DNA of 64,000 nucleotides from Streptomyces pinistramenti. Its GTDB lineage: Bacteria > Actinomycetota > Actinomycetes > Streptomycetales > Streptomycetaceae. Location: NCBI RefSeq assembly GCF_020564935.1, contig NZ_JAJCXB010000013.1, forward strand, positions 62,001 to 126,000. The letters run 5' to 3'. Below, piece after piece: positions 26,649 through 33,607 of this stretch. Position 1 is the first letter of the stretch. The number at the start of each line of letters is the position of its first letter. Below the pieces are notes generated by a model. That model did no database searches. It was given only the letters and a program-made list of their open reading frames with translations, and was not told the origin of the DNA. Position numbers and translations under genes: made by a program.

Positions 26649-27335
26649 ATGGCAGAGAAGCCCTCGATTGTTCTCGTCCACGGATTCTGGGGCGGTGCCG
26701 CACACTGGGCGAACGTCATCGTCGAGCTGCACAGGCGCGGCTACGACAAGCTCCACGCCGTCGAAAACCCCCTGACCTCGCTCGCGGACGACACCGAGCG
26801 CACCCGCAAGATGGTCAAGCAGATCGACGGCCCCGTCCTGCTCGTCGGCCACTCCTACGGCGGCGCGGTCATCACCGAGGCCGGCGACCTGCCGAACGTC
26901 ACCGGCCTGGTCTACGTCGCTGCGTTCGCCCCCGACGCCGGCGAATCCCCCGGACAGATCAGCCAGGAGATGCCACCCGCGGCGGGGGAGAATCTGGCTC
27001 CCGACTCCGACGGCTACCTGTGGATCAGGCCCGACAAGTTCCACGAGAGCTTCTGTCAGGACCTGACCGCCGACGAGGCACTCGTCATGGCGGTCACCCA
27101 GAAAGCTCCCCTGGCCTCCACCTTCGGCGACAACGTCACCACCCCGGCCTGGCGCACCAAGCCGTGCTGGTACCAGGTCTCCGCCCAGGACCACATGATC
27201 CACCCCGACAACGAACGCCGCATGGCCGAGCGGATGAACCCCCGCAAGACCGTCGAACTCGACGCCGGCCACGCCTCGCTGGCCTCTCAGGCAGCCGCGG
27301 TCACGGACCTGATCACGACGGCGGCTGCCGGGTAG
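26649..27335 (+). CDS. Alpha/beta hydrolase
   Basis: A 228-residue single-domain alpha/beta hydrolase with no signal peptide. Oxyanion-loop HGFWGGAAHW, nucleophile elbow GHSYGG, acid in SAQDHMIHPD and catalytic His in DAGHASLAS are all present. The family includes many stand-alone esterases and the EstC-like salicylate esterase group; substrate unknown. The gene follows the 532-bp intergenic region and is followed by a pseudogene on the other strand. Confidence 0.88.
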   Translation: MAEKPSIVLVHGFWGGAAHWANVIVELHRRGYDKLHAVENPLTSLADDTERTRKMVKQIDGPVLLVGHSYGGAVITEAGDLPNVTGLVYVAAFAPDAGESPGQISQEMPPAAGENLAPDSDGYLWIRPDKFHESFCQDLTADEALVMAVTQKAPLASTFGDNVTTPAWRTKPCWYQVSAQDHMIHPDNERRMAERMNPRKTVELDAGHASLASQAAAVTDLITTAAAG

Positions 27336-27360
27336 GGGCTGAGCGACCGGGCTCGCCACC

Positions 27361-27846
27361 TCACGCGCCGCGCTGAGCCCCGTCGGGCCACACGACCTCA
27401 ACAGCAAACCGGCTTGCCGCGCCTGCTCAACGGTGTCCGCCGTCCCACCGCCCTTCCCCGAAGGCGGCGCGCCACCCCGGACGGCGGCCACAAGCAGGTC
27501 TGCCCGCTTCAGCAACTCATCGTTGGCCGCCTCGTACGCTTCCCGGTTCGCGGTGTCATACGGCATGGTCACCACCTCCGCCTGGGCAGAGAGGCGGTCG
27601 AAGGCGGGGGCGTGGTCAGGCTTGACCTTCGACTCGCGGTGATCGCGTGAGGGCAGGACGACGACCAGACGCCCACCGGCCTCGACGACCGCCTCCGCGA
27701 ACAGGGTGTCGGATCCGCGAGCGAGACAGGAGGCGCCGACCAGCTCTCCACGGCTGTGCGCGCAGCAGCGTCCGCACGGCCTCGCGCACCAGCGGCACGG
27801 TGGCCGCCACGAGGTCCATGTGGCCCGTTACGGCGATGGTGGTCAC
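27361..27846 (-). pseudogene. Frameshifted SLOG-like Rossmann protein
   Basis: Three minus-strand frames join into one recognisable protein: TTIAVTGHMDLVAATVPLVREA (first frame), ELVGASCLARGSDTLFAEAV through VVTMPYDTANREAYEAAND and PPSGKGGGTADTVEQAR (second frame), and FAVEVVWPDGAQRGA (third frame). Frameshifts lie near 27766 and near 27410. The pieces match a family of Rossmann-like, possibly SLOG-type, nucleotide-binding proteins common in Streptomyces. Either a real pseudogene or assembly errors. Confidence 0.7.
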
Positions 27847-28047
27847 GCTCCCGGTGTCTCCCTACGTGGGCAGCAACTCGCGGATGTCGCCCCGGATATC
27901 GCGCGGTGGGCCGGGCACCGCCGCCGGATTTCACGGCCCCGCCGGAGCGATGCGGTGGGGGCAGCTTGCGCATCCGATGCGCAGACGACGAGTGAGGCCC
28001 CGCTCCCCTACTCTGGCAGTGTCGAGCCGTCAGAGAGGGGCAAGAGC

Positions 28048-29301
28048 ATGTCCGAGGACAGCACCCCTGGCCCATATGTCGCCCCGTTGGTGTTCGGGCA
28101 GCGCATGCAGCTTCTGCGCCGTCGTCGTGGCATGTCCCGCGTGGTGCTCGCCGGTCTCGTCGGCAGGTCGGCGTCGTGGGTCAAGCGCGTGGAGAACGGG
28201 CAGCTCCGGACACCGGGGCTGGAGATGATCCTGCGCGTCGCCGAAGCACTGCGGGTGCGCGACCTTGCCGAGTTGACCGGGTACACCAGCATGCGCCGCG
28301 ACCTGTTCACCGGCCCCGGCCACCCGAGGCTCGCTGCGGTGGCCGAGGCGGTCAACCGCTTCCCCGCCGACGCCGACCGGGCCGCTGCGCCGTCAACAAC
28401 CCACCTGCGCGCCCGACTTGCCTGTGCGTGGAACGCCCGGCATTCCGCGCCCCACCACCGTGAGGTCATCGGCGCGCTGCTGCCCGGCCTCATCACCGAC
28501 GGCCAACTGGCCGTCCGGCAGGCCGACACCGCCTCCGAACGGCGCACCGCACAGGCCCTGTTGTCCGAGATTTACAGCCTCAGCCAGTTCTTCCTGGCCT
28601 ACCAGCCCGATCCCGCGCTGCTGTGGCGCGTCGCCGAGCGGGCGATGGTCGCCGCGCAGGAGCCGGAAGACCCGCACACCATCGGGATCGCGGCCTGGCT
28701 CACCACGCAGGCGCACCGGGATTCCGGCCCGTCGCACTTCGATGCCGCCGACGCCGTGACCCTGGCGACGCTGCGGTACCTCGGCCCCTTGCTCCACGAT
28801 GCGAGCACCGAGGTCCGGGCGATCACCGGGGCCCTGCAGTTCGAAGCCGGATACACAGCGGCGCGGCGCGGGGACACCGGCACCGCGTGGCGCTACTGGG
28901 ACCGCGCCCGGAACGTCGCCGAGTCGCTGCCGGCGGGCTACTTCCACCCCATGACGTCCTTCTCTCAGGCGGTCATGGGCGCGCACGCGGTGACCATCGC
29001 CGTCGAACTGCACTCGGGCACCGAGTCCGTTCGCCAGGCCACACGAGCGGAATCCGCCGCGATTCCCTCACGACCGCGGCAAGCCCGGCACCGCATCGAG
29101 CAGGCCCGCGGATACCAGCTCGACGGACAGCCGGACATCGCCCTCGCCACGCTGAACCAGGCGTACGAGGCGGCCCCCGAGACGATCCGCTACAACGGCT
29201 ACGCACGCCGGATCGTGCTGGAAGAGGCCGAGTCGCCGTCTCCGGACCGGCGTCAGCGAGCAGCAGAACTGGCGGCGAAAATCGGGCTGCTGACCGCTTG
29301 A
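28048..29301 (+). CDS. XRE-family regulator with TPR-like C-terminus
   Basis: A 417-residue regulator. The N-terminal HTH_XRE domain (about residues 15-70) reads FGQRMQLLRRRRGMSRVVL, VGRSASWVKRVENGQL, MILRVAEALRV. The remaining 330 residues are helical and repeat-like, as in Rgg/PlcR-type or Streptomyces BldB-neighbour regulators. ATG 28048 follows GAGAGGGG. It begins a plus-strand operon-like series with a DUF6415 gene, a recombinase-like gene and two Cys-rich proteins; a hairpin directly follows its stop. Confidence 0.85.
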   Translation: MSEDSTPGPYVAPLVFGQRMQLLRRRRGMSRVVLAGLVGRSASWVKRVENGQLRTPGLEMILRVAEALRVRDLAELTGYTSMRRDLFTGPGHPRLAAVAEAVNRFPADADRAAAPSTTHLRARLACAWNARHSAPHHREVIGALLPGLITDGQLAVRQADTASERRTAQALLSEIYSLSQFFLAYQPDPALLWRVAERAMVAAQEPEDPHTIGIAAWLTTQAHRDSGPSHFDAADAVTLATLRYLGPLLHDASTEVRAITGALQFEAGYTAARRGDTGTAWRYWDRARNVAESLPAGYFHPMTSFSQAVMGAHAVTIAVELHSGTESVRQATRAESAAIPSRPRQARHRIEQARGYQLDGQPDIALATLNQAYEAAPETIRYNGYARRIVLEEAESPSPDRRQRAAELAAKIGLLTA

Positions 29302-29303
29302 AG

Positions 29304-29328
29304 GTGGGGACACAAACCGTGTCCCCAC
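29304..29328 (+). terminator. 10-bp hairpin after the XRE gene
   Basis: GTGGGGACAC (29304-29313) pairs perfectly with GTGTCCCCAC (29319-29328) around a 5-nt loop, 2 bp after the XRE stop codon and 29 bp before the DUF6415 start. It may be an attenuator, an operator for the XRE protein, or a leaky terminator. Confidence 0.5.
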
Positions 29329-29357
29329 TCCGCACACCGCGCTCCTACCGTCGTGCC

Positions 29358-29723
29358 ATGGACACCGTGCAGACACAGTTGACGGCCCCTGCGCCCGTCG
29401 GCACCGACCCCGTCAACACCACCATCCACCAAGCCCTCCGCCTCCGCACCGGACGCCCCGACATCGGCATGCTCGCCGGGCTTGAGCGGGAACTGCGCGC
29501 ACACATCGCCCACCTCCTCCCCGATGCCCGTGAATCCATCAACCGACTCCGCCACGGCGGCGTCGAGGCGCACCGCATGGCCACCCGCCTCGACGCCATC
29601 ACGCACCAGACCCGCCAGGGCCTCGGCCCCGGCCCTCTCTCCGCACACGTCCAGGTGCAGCAACTCGCCCGCGACTGCCAGTGGTTGCTGACCCTGGCCC
29701 GCCGTACGGACGACGCCTCGTGA
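29358..29723 (+). CDS. DUF6415 family protein
   Basis: A 121-residue helical protein of the Streptomyces DUF6415 family, which often accompanies XRE regulators near natural-product or mobile regions. Pattern: ELRAHIAHLLPDARESINRL and GPLSAHVQVQQLARDCQWLL. Function unknown. The stop overlaps the GTG start of the recombinase-like gene (GTGA). Confidence 0.72.
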   Translation: MDTVQTQLTAPAPVGTDPVNTTIHQALRLRTGRPDIGMLAGLERELRAHIAHLLPDARESINRLRHGGVEAHRMATRLDAITHQTRQGLGPGPLSAHVQVQQLARDCQWLLTLARRTDDAS

Positions 29724-30394
29724 GCGGGCCCGTCGACAACCACGCATCCGCCTACGTCTACGACCGGACCGCCGCCCGCCACTCCCACCGACTGCTGGAT
29801 CAGCGCCTCCTGGGGTGCCGGAACACCGCCGAACGGTATGGGTGGGAGGTGGCCGGCGTCTGGGTCGATCGTGGGGCCGATGCCCTGGCCGAACTGCCCG
29901 GCAGTCGGTCCGAGTTCATGCGTCTCACGCGGCAGATGACCGGCGACACCCACACGTTCGGCCACCCCGCCGTATGCCTCATCCACAACTGGGACCGCCT
30001 CAGCCGGGACCACGCCATCCGCCCCGCCTTCCAACGCCACATCGCGGGCGCCGGTGGCCACACTTCGACGACCTTCGACGAGTCCGACCGGCGTGCCCGG
30101 GACACCCTCACGGGGAGGGAGCAATGTCCGGAGCCTCGCGGCGGCTTCCCGAGCTTCCCGTTACGAAAGGGCGTCATGACCGACACCGATCGCTGTGAGA
30201 CCTGCGGCACCATCGAGGGCGTCGCCGAGGTCTATCAGCATGCCGTCTCCGGGCCCGGCTGGGAGCTGGTGTTGTGCGAATCGTGCGCGCGCAGCCTGCA
30301 GCGACGGCCGCTCGATGTGGGTGCCGAGGGGCACCCGCGTGCGCAGCGGGCCGACGCGTTCCGGGTCGGCAATCGGGGAGGTGTGGTGCGGTGA
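29720..30394 (+). CDS. Serine-recombinase-like protein, in-frame with a zinc ribbon
   Basis: The first 130 residues recall the N-terminal catalytic region of serine recombinases: YVYDRTAARHSHRLLDQRL, GWEVAGVWVDRGADAL, RLTRQMTG and VCLIHNWDRLSRD. No clear Ser nucleophile at the usual position and no DNA-binding domain are present, so it is probably a recombinase-derived protein. The GTG start at 29720 overlaps the DUF6415 stop. From about codon 135 the sequence becomes unlike coding DNA (CPEPRGGFPSFPLRKGV) and then continues without a stop into the zinc-ribbon frame that has its own ATG at 30176. It could be a genuine fusion, or the true stop may have been lost. Confidence 0.55.
   Translation: MSGPVDNHASAYVYDRTAARHSHRLLDQRLLGCRNTAERYGWEVAGVWVDRGADALAELPGSRSEFMRLTRQMTGDTHTFGHPAVCLIHNWDRLSRDHAIRPAFQRHIAGAGGHTSTTFDESDRRARDTLTGREQCPEPRGGFPSFPLRKGVMTDTDRCETCGTIEGVAEVYQHAVSGPGWELVLCESCARSLQRRPLDVGAEGHPRAQRADAFRVGNRGGVVR
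30124..30198 (+). CDS. Possible 24-residue leader-like ORF
   Basis: ATG 30124 follows a strong GGGGAGGGAG ribosome site and encodes 24 residues (starting MSGASRRLPELPV), ending at 30198. It overlaps the start of the zinc-ribbon gene in another frame and could couple its translation. It may instead be chance. Confidence 0.3.
   Translation: MSGASRRLPELPVTKGRHDRHRSL
30176..30394 (+). CDS. Small zinc-ribbon protein
   Basis: A 72-residue protein starting at ATG 30176 behind AAAGGG, in the same frame as the recombinase-like gene. RCETCGTIEG and VLCESCARSL give a CxxC...CxxC zinc-binding pattern. The Cys pairs and a 33-residue spacer fit a one-zinc ribbon. Function unknown. Its stop overlaps the GTG of the next gene (GTGA). 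Confidence 0.55.
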   Translation: MTDTDRCETCGTIEGVAEVYQHAVSGPGWELVLCESCARSLQRRPLDVGAEGHPRAQRADAFRVGNRGGVVR

Positions 30395-30633
30395 CGTTCT
30401 CCGAGCGCTGTGACTGCGGGTCCACCTGGAATCTGCGGGACGCCTCTTTCGACACGGCCTCCGGGCCCTGCGTCGTCCGGACCTTCTGCGGCCGATGCGC
30501 GCCGGGACCGGACGGGGCGGAGGAAGCGCTGCCGCCTCCCGTCAGCCCGTCTCCCGTGAACCCGCCTCCCGTGGCCCGGTCCCCTCACGCCACCGACCCG
30601 ATCCGCTCCACCCCCCGCGGGTTGTCGTGGTGA
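30391..30633 (+). CDS. Cys-rich small protein
   Basis: An 80-residue protein beginning VTFSERCDCGSTWNLRDA and containing FCGRCAPG, so another small CxC...CxxC protein, with a Pro-rich tail (VSPSPVNPPPVARSP). It is translationally coupled to the preceding zinc-ribbon gene. Its 3' 49 bp overlap the convergent XdhC-like gene. Function unknown. Confidence 0.55.
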   Translation: MTFSERCDCGSTWNLRDASFDTASGPCVVRTFCGRCAPGPDGAEEALPPPVSPSPVNPPPVARSPHATDPIRSTPRGLSW

Positions 30634-31778
30634 ATGGGCGTGTGTGCGCCGGTGAGGGGGGCGCCGGTGCCACCGCGGCGGTTGGCGATGATTTCGGCGG
30701 CTATGGAGAGGGCGGTCTCTTCGGGGGTGCGGGCGCCGATGTCGAGGCCGATGGGTGAGCGGAGGCGGTGGAGTTCGAGTTCGGTGAGACCGGCGTCGCG
30801 CAGGCGGCGGAGCCGGTCGATGTGGGTGCGTCGGGAGCCCATCGCGCCGACGTAGGCGACCGGGAGCTTGAGTGCACGTTCCAGGAGCGGTACGTCGAAC
30901 TTGGCGTCGTGGGTGAGGACGCACAGCGCCGTGCGGGAGTCCAGGTCCTGGGAGTCGAGGTAGCGGTGCGGCCAGTCGACGACGATCTCGTCGGCGTCGG
31001 GGAAGCGGCTTCTGGTCGCGAAGACCGGGCGGGCGTCGCAGACGGTGACGTGGTAGTTGAGCAGCCTGCCGACCTTGACGAGGGCGGCGGCGAAGTCGAT
31101 GGCGCCGAAGACGATCATGCGGGGGGCCGGGACGGAGGATTCGGCCAGGAGGACGACCGGCGTTCCGCACTTCGCGCCGTCCGCGCCGATCTCGACGGTG
31201 GCGGTGCGGCCGGCGTCCAGCAGTGCGCGGGTTTCGGCGACGGCGGTGCGGTCCAGGGCGGGGTGGCCGCCAAGGGTGCCGGTGTGGCTGCCGTCGGGGC
31301 GTACGAGCAGGGCGCGGCCGAGGAGTTCGGGCGGTCCCTGTACGACGCGGGTGACCGCTGCCGCCTCCCCCCGGGCGGCGGCGGCCAGCGCGGCGGCGAG
31401 CGTTGCGGGGTTGCTGTCCACCGGCTGTCCCTCGCGCCGGCCGGCGCCGGCCGGCGCGAGGGCGCTCGCGCGTACCGGGGTGACGAGGATGTCGATGATG
31501 CCGCCGCAGGTCAGGCCGACGGCGAAGGCGTCCTCGTCGCTGTAGCCGAAGCGTTCGGTGACCGGTTCGCCGGTCTCCAGCGCTTCCTGGCACAGTGCGT
31601 AGACCGCGCCCTCCACGCACCCGCCGGAGACCGACCCGATCGCCGCGCCGTCGGCATCGACGGCGAGCGCGGCGCCGGGCTGGCGGGGCGCGCTGCCGTT
31701 GGTGGCCACGACGGTGGCCACCGCGAAGTCGCGGCCCTGCTCGACCCACCGGTGCAGCTCTTCGGCGATGTCCAGCAT
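30585..31778 (-). CDS. xdhC: XdhC-family xanthine dehydrogenase maturation factor
   Basis: A 397-residue XdhC/CoxI-family protein that inserts or sulfurates the molybdenum cofactor of xanthine dehydrogenase. The N-terminal XdhC_CoxI domain has TVVATNGSAPRQPGAALAV and SVSGGCVEGAVYALC, and GLTCGGIIDILV with the conserved Cys. The C-terminal Rossmann domain includes MIVFGAIDFAAALVKVGRLL and AYVGAMGSRRTHIDRLRRL. A Gly- and Ala-rich central linker is at about residues 100-140. It lies 89 bp after the permease and is the last gene of the xdh block. Confidence 0.93.
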   Translation of the reverse strand: MLDIAEELHRWVEQGRDFAVATVVATNGSAPRQPGAALAVDADGAAIGSVSGGCVEGAVYALCQEALETGEPVTERFGYSDEDAFAVGLTCGGIIDILVTPVRASALAPAGAGRREGQPVDSNPATLAAALAAAARGEAAAVTRVVQGPPELLGRALLVRPDGSHTGTLGGHPALDRTAVAETRALLDAGRTATVEIGADGAKCGTPVVLLAESSVPAPRMIVFGAIDFAAALVKVGRLLNYHVTVCDARPVFATRSRFPDADEIVVDWPHRYLDSQDLDSRTALCVLTHDAKFDVPLLERALKLPVAYVGAMGSRRTHIDRLRRLRDAGLTELELHRLRSPIGLDIGARTPEETALSIAAEIIANRRGGTGAPLTGAHTPIHHDNPRGVERIGSVA

Positions 31779-31867
31779 GTCGTTCTCCTAACGGGCGGGG
31801 AGCAGGCGGGAGTCGGGGCCATTCGTTCGGATCGGGCCGGCTCGCGACCAGACCCGAACGACAGGAC

Positions 31868-33325
31868 CTACCTGACGCCCAGCCAGCTCTCGATGGGATG
31901 GAGCGAGAAGTAGACGGCGAAGACCAGCGTCAGCACCCACATGAAGCCGCCGACCTCGCGCCACTTGCCCTGCGCGGTCTTGATGGCCGTGTAGGCGATG
32001 ACGCCGGCGCCGACGCCTGCGGTGATCTGGTAGGTGAACGGCATCAGGGCGACGGTCAGGAAGACCGGGATGGAGGTCGCCCGGTCGCTCCAGTCGACGT
32101 GGGCGGCCGCGCTCATCATCATCGAGCCGATGACGACGAGGGCCGCCGACGCGACCTGGGCGGGCACCAGTTGGGTGAGCGGCGTGAAGAAGAGGCAGGC
32201 CGCGAAGAACAGGCCGGTGACGACCGCCGACAGGCCCGTGCGGGCGCCCTCGCCGACGCCGCTGGCCGACTCGATGAACACGGTCTGGCCCGAGCCGCCG
32301 GTGACGCCGCCGATGGCGCCGCCCGCGCCGTCCACGAAGAGCGCCTTGGACAGGCCCGGCATCCGGCCCTTGTCGTCGGCCAGCTTGGCTTCCGTGCCGA
32401 CGCCGATGATGGTGGCCATCGCGTCGAAGAACCCGGCGAGCACGAGGGTGAAGACGATCATGCCGACGCTGAGGGCGCCGATGGATCCCCAGCCGCCGAA
32501 TTCGACGTGTCCGAAGAGCCCGAAGTCGGGTGCCGAGACGGCGCTGCCGTGCAGGGCGGGGGCGGTGCCCTGCCAGTCCTTGTCGGTCAGGCCGCCCGCC
32601 TTGGTGACGATGATGGACAGCACGCTGCCCGCGACGATGCCGATGAGGATGGCGCCGGGCACCTTGCGTGCCTGGAGCATGAAGATCAGGATCAGAGTGA
32701 CGCAGAAGAACAGGACCGGCCAGCCGGAGAGGTTGCCGGTGAGTCCGAGGGTGACCGGGCCGCCGTCGCCCTTGCCGACGAAGCCGGCCTTCACCAGACC
32801 CAGCAGGGCGACGAACATGCCGATACCCATGGTGATGGCGTGCTTGAGCGCCAGCGGAATGGCGTTCATGATCATCTCGCGTAGCCCGGTGACCACCAGG
32901 AGCATGATCACCACGCCGTACAGCACGCACATGCCCATGGCCTGCGGCCAGGTCATGTGGGGGACGACCTGGGTGGTCAGTGCCGCGGAGACGTTGAGCC
33001 CGGCCGCAAGGGCGAGCGGGACCTTGCCGATGAAGCCCATCAGCAGCGTGCAGATCGCGGCGCCCAGTGCGGTCGCGGTGACCACGCCGGCGTGCGCGAG
33101 GGTGTGCTTGTCCACGTCGGGTGTCGACAGGATCAACGGGTTGAGCAGGAGGATGTAGCACATCGCCATGAAGGTGGTGATGCCGCCGCGTACCTCGCGC
33201 GGGATCGTCGATCCTCTGTCGGATATGTGGAAGTACCGGTCGAGCCACGAGCGGCCGGCGGGTGGCCGCGAGCCCTCGCCCGCGTCTTCCGCCGCCGTCT
33301 GCGGCTCTATGGACTGCTGGGTCAT
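31868..33325 (-). CDS. AzgA-type purine permease
   Basis: A 485-residue NCS2 transporter of the AzgA/PbuG branch, importing hypoxanthine, guanine, adenine or xanthine. Recognisable parts: LDRYFHISDRGSTIPREVRGG, FMAMCYILLLNPLIL in TM1, AAGLNVSAALT, the FDAMATIIGVGTEA motif and SASGVGEGARTGL. About 12-14 membrane segments. It is in line with the xdh genes (282 bp from the molybdenum subunit), which suggests the substrate is xanthine or hypoxanthine. Confidence 0.9.
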   Translation of the reverse strand: MTQQSIEPQTAAEDAGEGSRPPAGRSWLDRYFHISDRGSTIPREVRGGITTFMAMCYILLLNPLILSTPDVDKHTLAHAGVVTATALGAAICTLLMGFIGKVPLALAAGLNVSAALTTQVVPHMTWPQAMGMCVLYGVVIMLLVVTGLREMIMNAIPLALKHAITMGIGMFVALLGLVKAGFVGKGDGGPVTLGLTGNLSGWPVLFFCVTLILIFMLQARKVPGAILIGIVAGSVLSIIVTKAGGLTDKDWQGTAPALHGSAVSAPDFGLFGHVEFGGWGSIGALSVGMIVFTLVLAGFFDAMATIIGVGTEAKLADDKGRMPGLSKALFVDGAGGAIGGVTGGSGQTVFIESASGVGEGARTGLSAVVTGLFFAACLFFTPLTQLVPAQVASAALVVIGSMMMSAAAHVDWSDRATSIPVFLTVALMPFTYQITAGVGAGVIAYTAIKTAQGKWREVGGFMWVLTLVFAVYFSLHPIESWLGVR

Positions 33326-33607
33326 GGTGCCTTAACTCCCAAGGTTCATAGGTGCACTCGCAAACGCTGCGAGATTTGGGATGGATCTTCGGCTGCACGA
33401 CCCGGGGGACGGCCCGAGGCGAACGGTGGGTGCTGTCCGGTGCTGCGCGGACAGCGACTGCGTGGTGCGGAAAAAACTCCCTGCTGAACTCCCTGCTGTG
33501 GAAGGGGTGGTGTGGGGCGGCTCCGGGCGGCGGGTGGAGGAGGAACGGGCAGACACCCTGCTGCCACCGCCCGGAGGGCCGGATTCCGGGACGGCCGCCC
33601 CGGACGG
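33326..33607 (-). promoter_or_regulatory. xdh-permease intergenic region with dyad and tandem repeat
   Basis: Contains an 8-bp dyad, GCTGTCCG (33432-33439) with CGGACAGC (33448-33455), and a tandem 12-bp repeat AACTCCCTGCTG (33475-33486 and 33487-33498). These may be a terminator for the Xdh subunit transcript and regulatory sequence for the permease. Function is inferred from position only. Confidence 0.4.
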
